Part shown: in pieces, positions 25,285 through 33,412 of the stretch | Position numbering within the stretch: position 1 is the stretch's first letter | Layout of the letters: each line of letters starts with the position of its first letter | NCBI GenBank assembly: GCA_022837595.1 | Contig: JALHFX010000002.1 | Coordinates: forward strand, 22,937-86,936 | Length of the DNA: 64,000 nucleotides | Reading direction: 5' to 3' | From: Propionibacterium sp. | Lineage (GTDB): Bacteria; Actinomycetota; Actinomycetes; Propionibacteriales; Propionibacteriaceae | Made by a program: the position numbers and the translations under genes | The notes under the pieces: generated by a model | The model's database searches: none | What the model saw: the letters and a program-made list of their open reading frames with translations, nothing else | What the model was told of the DNA's origin: nothing

Positions 25285-25287
25285 AAG

Positions 25288-26097
25288 CTACTCCCCCATT
25301 CGCTGATCGCCCATCGCCGAGTCGTCGCCGGCCGACGCAGCCGACTGACCCGCGGCGGGGACCGGGCGCGTTTGGTTCTGATTCGGATAGTCGAGGATAT
25401 GGCTGCTCAGGTCGGCACCTCGTAAGTCGCCCCGCTTTACACGCGAAGCGTAGACATCCACATACGTCTGCCCAGTCATCTGCTGAATCGCACCCATCAC
25501 CTCGTTGGTGATCCAGCGCAATACCTGCAATTCGTTGACCTGTGCCGCGTACTCATTGAACTCCATTGGGTCACCGATGACGATGCGGGCGTTCCGCATT
25601 GTCGGGATGCCCACTTTGGACTTCACCAACCGAGTGTTGATCATCGCGACGGGCAAGACCGGCTTGCCGCTGGACAGCGCAAGCCGCGCAACTCCAGTGT
25701 GGCCTTTGTATAACCGACCATCGGGGCTACGAGTGCCCTCGGGAAAGATCGCCACGACCCCTGATGCCTCAAGCTTCTCCTCGACCGAACCAAGTCCAGT
25801 GACGCTTGCGCGTCCACCCGATCGATCGATCGGAGCTTGCCCGACAGCTGTGAGGAACCATGCCACGACGCGGCCTTTGAGACCCTTGCCCATGAAGAGT
25901 TCCTTCTTGGCAGGGAACGTGGTCGTCGGTTTGATCAGCGCGGGAAGGCTGAACGTGTCTCCGGCATCCAGATGGTTCGCAGCTAGGACGCAGCCGCCTT
26001 CGGGGATCTTCTCGGTGCCTTCGATCTTCACGCGGAACCACCACTTGACTGCAGGACGCACCAACGTCGTCTTGAAGAAGTTGTACCAGACGGTCAC
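25288..26097 (-). CDS. 1-Acyl-sn-glycerol-3-phosphate acyltransferase (PlsC family)
   Basis: 269 residues from a GTG preceded by GAGGAGG five bases away; the longer open frame upstream lacks family similarity. Motif I AANHLDAGDTF keeps HX4D, motif III is FPEGTRSPDG, and motif IV is VLPVAMI. Makes phosphatidic acid from lysophosphatidic acid at the membrane. First gene of a four-gene operon: acyltransferase, acyltransferase-like, sensor kinase, response regulator. Confidence 0.9.
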   Translation of the reverse strand: MTVWYNFFKTTLVRPAVKWWFRVKIEGTEKIPEGGCVLAANHLDAGDTFSLPALIKPTTTFPAKKELFMGKGLKGRVVAWFLTAVGQAPIDRSGGRASVTGLGSVEEKLEASGVVAIFPEGTRSPDGRLYKGHTGVARLALSSGKPVLPVAMINTRLVKSKVGIPTMRNARIVIGDPMEFNEYAAQVNELQVLRWITNEVMGAIQQMTGQTYVDVYASRVKRGDLRGADLSSHILDYPNQNQTRPVPAAGQSAASAGDDSAMGDQRMGE

Positions 26098-26284
26098 TGG
26101 ATCCTCCTCGAAGGCTTGAGTTACTCGCAGCAGTCTAACCCTGATCAGCTGATCAGGATCCTCGCACGCCCGCCGCTGCCCGCGATAGGTGCCATCGGTC
26201 GGCCCGGCCTGGTCATCGGGGAGCACGGCGACTAGGGTGGATTGGGTATCAATGAGCTTGGTGACGACGAAGTTGCGAGACCAG

Positions 26285-26734
26285 ATGGAAAACAGCGATC
26301 CCTCAGATGACATTAACCAGCGATTTGCTGCGCTGATCAAGGCCGAGTTCGGGGACTCGGATGGGCCTGCGCTACTCGGCACGCCTTTGCTCGACACCTC
26401 GCATCCGGTCGAACCCGCGCCCCCTCAACCACCGCTGATCGATGACTTCTTCGACCTGGAACGCGCGATCGACGAGGTCGAGTTATCCGATGACGACTTC
26501 GAGCACTGGACGCCACCACCGGCTCCTTCGGTTGGGCGTCCGGGAGCGAAACTGCTGGTCGGTACAGCACTGCTCACCATCGCATTCATCATTGGGATTT
26601 CTGTGCTGGCAGGTTGGCGTCCACAAGCGTGGATCTCGGCGGCGACATTGTTCTGTGCAGGAGGCGGGCTGATCATGCTGTTGTTCAGCCTGCCGCGGCA
26701 TCGTCAAATCGGTGGGGACGGATCGCAGATCTGA
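26285..26734 (+). CDS. Acidic two-helix membrane protein, unknown function
   Basis: 149 residues from the ATG at 26285 (upstream in-frame ATGs at 26189 and 26252 look less likely; no strong ribosome-binding site favours any). The N-terminal 85 residues are acidic and Pro-rich (IDDFFDLERAIDEVELSDDD), followed by two adjacent helices (about 92-115 and 119-138) and a short basic tail. It is divergent from the acyltransferase operon. I do not recognise the family. Confidence 0.6.
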   Translation: MENSDPSDDINQRFAALIKAEFGDSDGPALLGTPLLDTSHPVEPAPPQPPLIDDFFDLERAIDEVELSDDDFEHWTPPPAPSVGRPGAKLLVGTALLTIAFIIGISVLAGWRPQAWISAATLFCAGGGLIMLLFSLPRHRQIGGDGSQI

Positions 26735-26758
26735 GGCCGCGGCGTCACCGGCCGCCGC

Positions 26759-27856
26759 TCATGAACACCAAACCTGCGATGAACCCACATCGGGTTGGCT
26801 GCCGGATTCGGTCCAGAGTCTGCTGATCACCGCGGTGGCATCCGGATCAGCGAGTAGCTCAGTCACCGCAGCCGCACTCCAGGCGTAGGCGACGTCGGCT
26901 CTCACCGTATCTGCGAAGTCGCTGTCGCTCGGCGGTGGCCCGAAGAACTCGCAAGCATCGGCCAGCATCGTCTTGCTGCGTTGCTGAGATTCGGGCGATG
27001 CCTGCAGCATCACAGCTTCCGCCAGCCCCTCGCTGACCCACAGTTGCCCGGCCGCAGGATACCCCAGCCAGTTGATCGTCGCCGCATGAGTCTGCTCATG
27101 GACGAGCAGCAGGTAGCGCGCGACGGTGCTCGCCGTTTCAGCGGTCTCAGGATTGATGACGATGCGTACCGGGGCTGCTTCCTCGTTCGGAGCAGAACCA
27201 CCGCTATCTGCGATCCAGGTGATCGCCCCGGTGCCGGCGAAATCAAAGACCGTTGCATCCATCACCTGAGCGAAACTGCTTGGGTCAGCCGGAACCTCGA
27301 TCACTAGGCTCTCGCCAGGACGAATCAGTTGGCTCGCTTGGCTCTTCACGACGAAATCTGCCGATCTCTCCGCGATACTCGCCCATCCGTCGAGGTCGCC
27401 GCCGCCGATCAATGTCACCGGACCCGCACGATGAATAGTGACCGCTTCAACCAACCAGATCGGCGCCGGGGATCCGGACCACTGAACAATGTCTTCGAGT
27501 AGGCAATCTCTCACATCACACTGCCACCGTGGTGCCACCAGGTGCGTCGCCAGGCCGTCCTCGCCTGGAACCCACCATCCGATCTGCCAACCATCACCGT
27601 CTTGATCGGTGATGGTCTTCACCTCGATCTGGCTGAAGTTCTGCCACAGCAGAGCCACTCGCTCGCGATCCGCGTCTGGAGCGAAAAGGCTGACGAAAGC
27701 ATTCTGATCGTCCGCCTGCAAGGCAGCAAGCACGCTGCTTGCAGTGACATCCGAATCGGGAACAGCGGTCCTGGCGGGCACCGAACAGCCGCCAAGTACG
27801 CCCAGCATCATGGCTGCTGCGAGTAATCGCACCCCACGGCCGGTGCCGCGAGTCAT
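26759..27856 (-). CDS. Lipoprotein with zinc-metallopeptidase (gluzincin-like) motif
   Basis: 365 residues from the ATG at 27856. A lipobox LGGC gives lipidation at Cys24. A middle domain of NTF2-like character (LQADDQNAFVSLFAPD) precedes a C-terminal domain with HEQTH (HExxH) near residue 253 and WVSEGLAEAV about 25 residues later, the spacing and sequence of a gluzincin third ligand. A surface-anchored zinc protease is the likely reading. Its start is 52 bp after the stop of the M23 peptidase gene, suggesting co-expression. Confidence 0.75.
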   Translation of the reverse strand: MTRGTGRGVRLLAAAMMLGVLGGCSVPARTAVPDSDVTASSVLAALQADDQNAFVSLFAPDADRERVALLWQNFSQIEVKTITDQDGDGWQIGWWVPGEDGLATHLVAPRWQCDVRDCLLEDIVQWSGSPAPIWLVEAVTIHRAGPVTLIGGGDLDGWASIAERSADFVVKSQASQLIRPGESLVIEVPADPSSFAQVMDATVFDFAGTGAITWIADSGGSAPNEEAAPVRIVINPETAETASTVARYLLLVHEQTHAATINWLGYPAAGQLWVSEGLAEAVMLQASPESQQRSKTMLADACEFFGPPPSDSDFADTVRADVAYAWSAAAVTELLADPDATAVISRLWTESGSQPDVGSSQVWCS

Positions 27857-27908
27857 GGCAGTCGATCCAGCCTGGCAGATCCGACTGCCGGCTCTCCCGA
27901 TGTTTCGA

Positions 27909-28979
27909 TCAGAAGATCGACATCGGGTCGGTGATCTGACCGTTGACCCAGGTGCTGAAGTGAAGATGACATCCAGTTGAATAGCCGGTGGTCCCGACGG
28001 CACCGATGACTTGACCGGCGGTTACGGTCTGTCCGGGGCTGACCGACATGGTCTGCAGGTGGTTGTAGGCCGCTTTGTACATGCCACTGTCGACGATGAT
28101 CCGGTTTCCCCAGCCGCCCTCGACTTGGGCGCTGACGACCACGCCGGTCCACGCTGAAACCACCGGCGTACCACAGGCCGCACCGATATCAGTGCCGTCA
28201 TGCAATTCGGAATGGCCACCGATCGGGTTGACACGGTAACCGAACGGCGAAGTGAGCGGGCCATTGGCGGGCCAAACTCCCTGTCCCGATCCCGTCGGTA
28301 GGTTGAGTCCATCACGGCTGATATTGCTGGGCAGCTTCGCCAGCGAGGCGGCGTTCGCGGCCAGAATCGCATCGTTTTGTGCCTGAGCCAAGCGGCTTTG
28401 CTGTTCCACCGTCAGTCGGCCGACCAACTCTGCGGCATCGGCGACTTTCTTGTCATACTCGGCGGAAAGCTCGCTCTGGTGTTTGACTTCGGCGTTGACC
28501 TTCGTCAACGCGTTCGCCTGGGTGGTTTCGAGTTCGCGCAGCCGGGCTTCTTCTGCTGCCAGACGAGTGAGTTGTTCATCGGTGATCGCGGTGACCGACT
28601 GAATGACGCTCATCTCGGAGAGGAAGGAATCCTCGGAGTCGGAGGTGAACAGGAGCTTGGCCGTGCCCATCCCGGCAGCCTGTTGATGAGCAGCGACCGC
28701 TACGCGTCCGACCTGAACCCGCATCTTCTCGACGAGTTCGCGTTGGTCGGTGAGGTCCTCGGCGGTCAGATCGTACTGACGCTGAGCCTTTTCCTGCTCT
28801 TGCTGAGAGGTCTCAAGGTTGCGCTGGACTTCGGCGGCCTCGATTTGCAGCGTGGTCAGATCTCTCCGGGCCGAATCCACAGCATCATCGGCGTGGGCGG
28901 CGGGCGCCATACTCAAAGCCATTGCGATAGCCGCACCTGCTCCGACCACACCCGTCATCATTCGGCGTAGGAAAGACAT
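27909..28979 (-). CDS. Secreted coiled-coil M23 peptidoglycan endopeptidase
   Basis: 356 residues from the ATG at 28979, with AAAGGTGG just upstream. Signal peptide residues 1-30 (cleavage after AHA). Long coiled coil at about 33-215 rich in Glu/Gln/Arg, as in EnvC and RipA-like hydrolases. The LytM/M23 domain at about 255-356 has SPFGYRVNP, HDGTDIG (zinc His and Asp), YNHL and HLHFS. All zinc ligands are present, so it should be active in peptidoglycan cleavage at division. Three CTTAG pentamers at 10-bp steps lie about 40 bp upstream. Confidence 0.9.
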   Translation of the reverse strand: MSFLRRMMTGVVGAGAAIAMALSMAPAAHADDAVDSARRDLTTLQIEAAEVQRNLETSQQEQEKAQRQYDLTAEDLTDQRELVEKMRVQVGRVAVAAHQQAAGMGTAKLLFTSDSEDSFLSEMSVIQSVTAITDEQLTRLAAEEARLRELETTQANALTKVNAEVKHQSELSAEYDKKVADAAELVGRLTVEQQSRLAQAQNDAILAANAASLAKLPSNISRDGLNLPTGSGQGVWPANGPLTSPFGYRVNPIGGHSELHDGTDIGAACGTPVVSAWTGVVVSAQVEGGWGNRIIVDSGMYKAAYNHLQTMSVSPGQTVTAGQVIGAVGTTGYSTGCHLHFSTWVNGQITDPMSIF

Positions 28980-29020
28980 CAAGCCACCTTTGCACTCACG
29001 AGAAACCTGATGAGAATACA

Positions 29021-29045
29021 CTAAGACTTCCTAAGAGATTCTAAG
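29021..29045 (-). repeat. Three CTTAG pentamers at 10-bp spacing upstream of the M23 gene
   Basis: CTAAG occurs at 29021, 29031 and 29041 on the plus strand (CTTAG on the coding strand), exactly one helical turn apart. Such phased direct repeats often bind response regulators. Confidence 0.45.
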
Positions 29046-29187
29046 GTGTAGCGCGCGAATTGCCAAATGGCAGGGCAACTTGTCTCTGAATGGCATTGAC
29101 GCACAGTTCTCGATGATAGTCCGCCCGGCAATTGACCGGGGACGAGAAGCACTCCCACCCGTTGCGTCTTTTGTCGGAGGAGGCGGC

Positions 29188-29193
29188 TACCCT
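29188..29193 (+). promoter_or_regulatory. Leaderless promoter -10 of the DEDD exonuclease gene
   Basis: TACCCT ends 7 nt before the ATG at 29201. The only AGGAGG nearby is 18 bases from the ATG, too far to serve it. Confidence 0.4.
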
Positions 29194-29200
29194 CATCGCC

Positions 29201-30985
29201 ATGACTTACGCTTCGCAGAAGGCAGCGTTGCAGCCCAGCCTGGACGATCTCGGAACACCCCTGGCCGAAACCGTCTTCTGCGTCGTCGATTTGGAAACCA
29301 CTGGCTCCGGTCCGCAGGCATCGATCACTGAATTCGGTGCTGTCAAAGTGCGCGGCGGCGAGGTCCTCGGCGAATTCCGAACACTGGTGAACCCCGGCAC
29401 CCATATCCCCGGATTCATCGCGGTACTCACCGGCATCACCAACCAGATGGTCGCCGACGCGCCCAGCTTGGCTCAAGTGCTACCCAGCTGGCTCGAGTTC
29501 TCCCGTGGCAGCGTGTTGGTGGCACACAATGCGCGCTTCGACATCGGTTTCCTCAAGCGTGCCTGCGAACAGTTCGGCTATCCCTGGCCGGAGCACACGA
29601 TCATCGATACCGTCGCCCTTGCTCGCCAGGCCCTGCTACCAGGAGAAGTGCCGAATGTGAAGCTGCATACCCTGGCAGGTCATTTCCACGCGGACACTCA
29701 ACCTAACCATCGTGCGCTCTCGGACGCCCGAGCAACCGTCGATGTGCTGCACGGGTTACTGGAAAGAGTGGGCAATCTGGGGGTGCTCACCGTCGAAGAT
29801 CTCAAAGAGTTCGAGCATCGGGTTTCGCGGCAACGGCGCGCCAAGCGAACATGGTCCGCCGATCTGCCCGAGGCTCCGGGCATTTATACCTTCTATGCAC
29901 AGCGTCCCGGCCAGGAGCGTCAGGTGCTCTATGTGGGCAAGGCCAACAACATTCGGCGTCGGGTGCGCACCTATTTCACCTCCTCGGAAACCCGTCCGAG
30001 GATGGATGAGATGGTGCGGATAGCGACCGGGGTGGACGCCGTGATCTGCGCCACCGAGTTGGAGGCCGAAGTGCGCGAACTCCGCACGATCGCCGCTCAT
30101 AATCCTCGCTACAACCGCCGCTCCCGACGCCAGAACAAGGTCGCATGGATCAAACTCACTCGCGAACGCTTTCCGCGTCTATCAATCGTCAGTGCCCCCA
30201 CCGACGAGCGGGCGACCTATTGGGGACCATTTGGCTCGCGCGGCGCCGCCCAAGCCGCCTGCGAAGTGATCTATGACGCCTATCCGCTACGCCAGTGCAC
30301 GATGAGAATCGGGCAGAAGCCGAGTGGAGCAGGCTGCGCACTCAGCGAACTGGGAAAATGCTTGGCCCCCTGCCAAGGCTCTGACCCCGACGAGTATTCG
30401 GCACTCGTCACGCAGGTGCGCGAGGCCTTGACCAGTGATCCGCGTCCCACCGTAGCTTTGATCGGGCAACGCATCGCTGCCTTGTCAGCCCAGGAACGCT
30501 ATGAGCAGGCCGAGATACTCACCACCCGATTGCGCAGCTACCTGGCGACCACGCAACGCTTCCATCGACTCGTAGGTTTTTCGCGCTGTCCGCAGATCGT
30601 CGCGGCGCGCTGGGTCCAGCCCCCGGCAGCCAATCCGGGCTGGCAGATCCACGTGATTCGTTACGGCAGGCTCGCTGCGGCCGCAACCGCGCAGCCCGGT
30701 ACGGATCCACGTATCATCGCCGCGGAGGCAGTCACGCTCGCCGAAACCGTACTGCCATCCCATCACGGCCTGCCATCGGCTTCGATCGAAGAAGCTGAGC
30801 GCATCGCAGCCTGGCTGGAGCGTCCGGGCGTGCGGTTGATCGATATCGACGGGGAGTGGTCGATGCCCGTGCACTGCGCAATCGATGCCACTGATCTACC
30901 GCGCCTGATCTTGAAACGACCTGACCAGACGGACCCGGCGGCCCGAACCCGCCCGACCGAGCCGCAGCAGACCGAGCCTGACTAG
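29201..30985 (+). CDS. DEDDh exonuclease fused to a UvrC-like GIY-YIG nuclease
   Basis: 594 residues. The epsilon-type exonuclease (about 25-190) has Asp30 and Glu32 (VVDLETTG), Asp in VAHNARFDIGFL, and HRALSDARAT. The GIY-YIG domain (about 225-305) reads APGIYTFY, VLYVGKANNIRRRVR, with a later ELEAEVREL Glu. A Cys-containing UvrC-like segment follows (GCALSELGKCLAPCQG), but the UvrC RNase H and HhH domains are missing. It resembles Rv2191 and Cho-type proteins. Likely a nucleotide-excision or damage-processing nuclease. It is followed 9 bp later by the Lrp-like gene. Confidence 0.9.
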   Translation: MTYASQKAALQPSLDDLGTPLAETVFCVVDLETTGSGPQASITEFGAVKVRGGEVLGEFRTLVNPGTHIPGFIAVLTGITNQMVADAPSLAQVLPSWLEFSRGSVLVAHNARFDIGFLKRACEQFGYPWPEHTIIDTVALARQALLPGEVPNVKLHTLAGHFHADTQPNHRALSDARATVDVLHGLLERVGNLGVLTVEDLKEFEHRVSRQRRAKRTWSADLPEAPGIYTFYAQRPGQERQVLYVGKANNIRRRVRTYFTSSETRPRMDEMVRIATGVDAVICATELEAEVRELRTIAAHNPRYNRRSRRQNKVAWIKLTRERFPRLSIVSAPTDERATYWGPFGSRGAAQAACEVIYDAYPLRQCTMRIGQKPSGAGCALSELGKCLAPCQGSDPDEYSALVTQVREALTSDPRPTVALIGQRIAALSAQERYEQAEILTTRLRSYLATTQRFHRLVGFSRCPQIVAARWVQPPAANPGWQIHVIRYGRLAAAATAQPGTDPRIIAAEAVTLAETVLPSHHGLPSASIEEAERIAAWLERPGVRLIDIDGEWSMPVHCAIDATDLPRLILKRPDQTDPAARTRPTEPQQTEPD

Positions 30986-30988
30986 ACT
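30983..30988 (+). promoter_or_regulatory. Leaderless promoter -10 of the Lrp/AsnC-domain gene
   Basis: TAGACT, whose TAG is the stop codon of the exonuclease gene, ends 6 nt before the ATG at 30995; no Shine-Dalgarno. Confidence 0.4.
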
Positions 30989-30994
30989 CAAATC

Positions 30995-31276
30995 ATGATC
31001 ACCGCAATCGTCTTCGTCCACGTCGACAACGATCGGATCCCCGAAGTAGCCGAGCAAATCGCAGCCATCGACGGCGTGAGCGAGGTCTACTCGGTAACCG
31101 GACGGATCGACCTGATCGCCATGGTCCGAGTACCTACCTTCGACGACGTGGCACCGGTGGTGGCGGATTCTTTGGCGAAGGTCCCCGGCGTTCGCCAGAC
31201 CGAGACCCATCTCGCTTTCAGAGCCTTCAGCCAGCATGATCTGGACGCTACCTTCGCCATCGGCATCGGTGGCTGA
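30995..31276 (+). CDS. Stand-alone Lrp/AsnC ligand-binding (RAM) domain protein
   Basis: 93 residues, a complete RAM domain and nothing else: a beta-alpha-beta start (TAIVFVHVD), GVSEVYSVTGRIDLIAMVRV with the typical G-D pair, and TETHLAFRAF as the last strand. There is no HTH, so it cannot bind DNA alone. Such proteins bind amino acids and may co-assemble with full-length Lrp regulators. Confidence 0.88.
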   Translation: MITAIVFVHVDNDRIPEVAEQIAAIDGVSEVYSVTGRIDLIAMVRVPTFDDVAPVVADSLAKVPGVRQTETHLAFRAFSQHDLDATFAIGIGG

Positions 31277-31341
31277 GGACCCTTAGACCGCGCCGCACAC
31301 CACCGACGGGTATCGGACCGGTTGATTCTTCGGTAACGACG

Positions 31342-31380
31342 ATCTACCCGCCGGCCACTGTCGGGTCCCGGCGGGTAGAT
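31342..31380. terminator. Bidirectional terminator hairpin
   Basis: 13-bp perfect arms (ATCTACCCGCCGG / CCGGCGGGTAGAT) with a 13-nt loop, between the convergent Lrp-like and cyclophilin genes. Confidence 0.75.
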
Positions 31381-31409
31381 TGCGATGCTTTCGTGCGGTC
31401 GAACCGTAA

Positions 31410-31919
31410 TCAGACGATCTCGACCGAGGTGATGACGACATCATCGATCGGACGATCCGCCCGATTCGTAGCAGTCGCCGCAATCGCGTCCACTACCTGC
31501 TGGCTCGCCGCATCAGTGACCTCACCGAAGATCGAGTGGCGACGATTGAGATGGGGCGTGGGCGCCACGGTGATGAAGAACTGGCTGCCATTGGTACCAG
31601 GCCCGGCATTGGCCATCGCGAGTAAATACGGGCGATCGAAAACCAAATCGGGATAGAACTCGTCCGCGAAGGTGTACCCGGGGCCGCCTCGCCCGGTGCC
31701 GGTGGGGTCGCCGCCTTGAATCATGAAGCCGTCGATGACGCGGTGGAAGATCGTGCCGTCATAGTACGGGCCTTGTTTGGTCTGACCGTCCGCCGGATCG
31801 CGGTATTCGCGTGTGCCATCGGCCAAACCAACAAAATTCGCGACCGTCTTGGGTGCGTAATCGTCGAACAAATCGACGACAATGTCGCCCCTATTGGTGT
31901 GCAGGGTGGCTTGGGTCAT
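31410..31919 (-). CDS. ppiA: Cyclophilin-type peptidyl-prolyl cis-trans isomerase
   Basis: 169 residues, ATG with AAAGGTGGG upstream. Catalytic FHRVIDGFMIQGGD (Arg/Phe pair), GYTFADEF, LLAMANAGPGTNGSQFFIT and HSIFGEV are all in order. No signal peptide, so cytoplasmic folding of proline-containing substrates. Confidence 0.96.
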   Translation of the reverse strand: MTQATLHTNRGDIVVDLFDDYAPKTVANFVGLADGTREYRDPADGQTKQGPYYDGTIFHRVIDGFMIQGGDPTGTGRGGPGYTFADEFYPDLVFDRPYLLAMANAGPGTNGSQFFITVAPTPHLNRRHSIFGEVTDAASQQVVDAIAATATNRADRPIDDVVITSVEIV

Positions 31920-32138
31920 GCGTACCCACCTTTCAAGAAATGCGTGTCTGCGCTTGCATCGTCCATCTTTGCAGACGTGCGGGATGATCCCCGCTTTTGT
32001 GGCGCTTCGGCGACCATCGGAGGGTGGAAGACGTAACGTTTATGGCAGAGGCTTCGATCACAGGCACTGCCTGCACCAAGTCTCCATGCTCGATCACGAG
32101 CCGCTCGACCACGAGCCCTGCAACGAACGGAGAAGATT

Positions 32139-33101
32139 ATGTCCTGCAAATCCAAGAGCGCCATGGCCGCCGCCCAGGCCGCCGAGAAGGTGCTTGAGCA
32201 AGGCAGCAACGCTTTCGACGAAGCGATCAGTCACGTGACACCGCTCGCGAAGCAGGCGAGCCGTCAAGTGGCAGACCTTAGTCAGCAAGCCCTCAACGTC
32301 GGCAAACATGCGGCCGAGTCTGTAGGTCCGGCGATCGAGGATGCCCGCGAGCGCCTGGCACCGAAGGTTGAGGAAGTTGTCGAGCGGATCCAACCGACCG
32401 TCGCGCATGCCTACGAAACCGTCTCTGACAAGGTCCAGCACGATGTCTATCCTAAGCTGCAGGAGCTCTGGGAACAGGCTCAGGAGAGCCCATCGCTGAC
32501 CGAAGCTTCCAAGCGCGGGCGGTCGACACTCGCGGCTCTGCGCGGCGAGCTTCAACTTCCCGAGTCTGTGGAGCTACCCGAGCGTGTCGAGCTACCTGAG
32601 GCCATCGTCAAACCTCGTAAGCGTCGCCTGATTCCACGCCTGTTCGCTGTCATCGGTATCGCCGCTGTGGTGGGCGCGATTGTTGTGGCCGTGCGCACTG
32701 TGCTGGGCAACTGCGATGACGGCTGGTCGCCGCAGCAGCCGACTCCCCCGCGCGAGGAGAGTGAGGATTCCTGGGGTACGAGCCCGTTCGCCGACGAGGC
32801 TGCCATGCAGGACGTCATCGCTGAAGAGGCCATGATCGCCGAGGGTGGCCCGGCTGAGCCTGAGCCTGAGCTGGCTGAAGCTGAGCCGACCGAGCCTAAG
32901 CCAGCAGAAGCCACACATGACTACGGCGAAGGCGCCTATGTCGGTGAGCAGCCTCCGGAAGGGTTCACCATCAAGGGCAACAAGCGCTCGATGAAGTTCC
33001 ATACTCCCGAGGCTGCCGGCTACGATCGCACCAATGCCGATGTCTGGTTCAACAGTGAAGAAGCCGCTGTGGCTGCAGGGTTCACGAAGGCCCTACGCTG
33101 A
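32139..33101 (+). CDS. Single-pass membrane protein with helical N-domain and C-terminal sunset domain
   Basis: 320 residues, GGAGAAG before the ATG. An amphipathic helical N-terminus (about 1-135, Ala/Glu/Gln-rich, apolipoprotein- or phasin-like) precedes one membrane helix (about 166-186), an acidic Glu/Pro/Ala stretch (about 205-262), and a C-terminal sunset-type domain: IKGNKRSMKFHTPEAAGYDR then ADVWFNSEEAAVAAGF. The sunset motif occurs in many actinobacterial surface proteins; its binding partner is not established. Followed by a strong terminator. Confidence 0.75.
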   Translation: MSCKSKSAMAAAQAAEKVLEQGSNAFDEAISHVTPLAKQASRQVADLSQQALNVGKHAAESVGPAIEDARERLAPKVEEVVERIQPTVAHAYETVSDKVQHDVYPKLQELWEQAQESPSLTEASKRGRSTLAALRGELQLPESVELPERVELPEAIVKPRKRRLIPRLFAVIGIAAVVGAIVVAVRTVLGNCDDGWSPQQPTPPREESEDSWGTSPFADEAAMQDVIAEEAMIAEGGPAEPEPELAEAEPTEPKPAEATHDYGEGAYVGEQPPEGFTIKGNKRSMKFHTPEAAGYDRTNADVWFNSEEAAVAAGFTKALR

Positions 33102-33133
33102 CCAGATGACGATCGATCGATAACTTCTTACCA

Positions 33134-33176
33134 CGGGATCGACCACTGCGCGAGCATTGGTCGATCCCGCCTTTTT
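33134..33176 (+). terminator. Rho-independent terminator of the sunset-domain gene
   Basis: 12-bp perfect arms (CGGGATCGACCA / TGGTCGATCCCG), 12-nt loop, and a TTTTT run at 33172-33176. Confidence 0.85.
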
Positions 33177-33244
33177 CTGGGCGGCCGCACGGATCTCGGC
33201 AACCGCATCACCGTTGGAAGCGCTGCGTCATCACGTTCACGACA

Positions 33245-33349
33245 GTGTTGTCAGACGGCACGCAGGTGTTGTCCGACTCATCAGCGGTGTTGTCTGTTTA
33301 CTCACCGGTGTTGTCCGTCGCTGCTCGCCCCTTGTCACACCTGGAACCA
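33245..33349 (+). repeat. Four to five 21-bp direct repeats upstream of the tandem-HTH gene
   Basis: GTGTTGTC heads units starting at 33245, 33266, 33287 and 33308, exactly 21 bp apart, with CCGAC/CAGAC or CGT/TGT after it; a degraded fifth (CCCTTGTC) starts at 33329. 21 bp is two helical turns, so all copies face the same side. The array ends 64 bp before the HTH gene start. Together with the terminator at 33134-33176 it fills the 311-bp gene-free stretch 33102-33412. Read in frame with the gene it would encode heptads (VLSDGTQ, VLSDSSA), so a longer protein cannot be excluded. Confidence 0.75.
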
Positions 33350-33412
33350 TTCCGTTGTAGTTGTCCTCACGACGACGTGGAGCTGCGGCTCCAACCAGCC
33401 CCAGGAGACACC

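Noticed and set aside
33245..33349. CRISPR array
   Set aside because: Repeat units are 21 bp including the variable part, with an 8-12 bp core; there are no spacer-sized unique segments and no cas genes.
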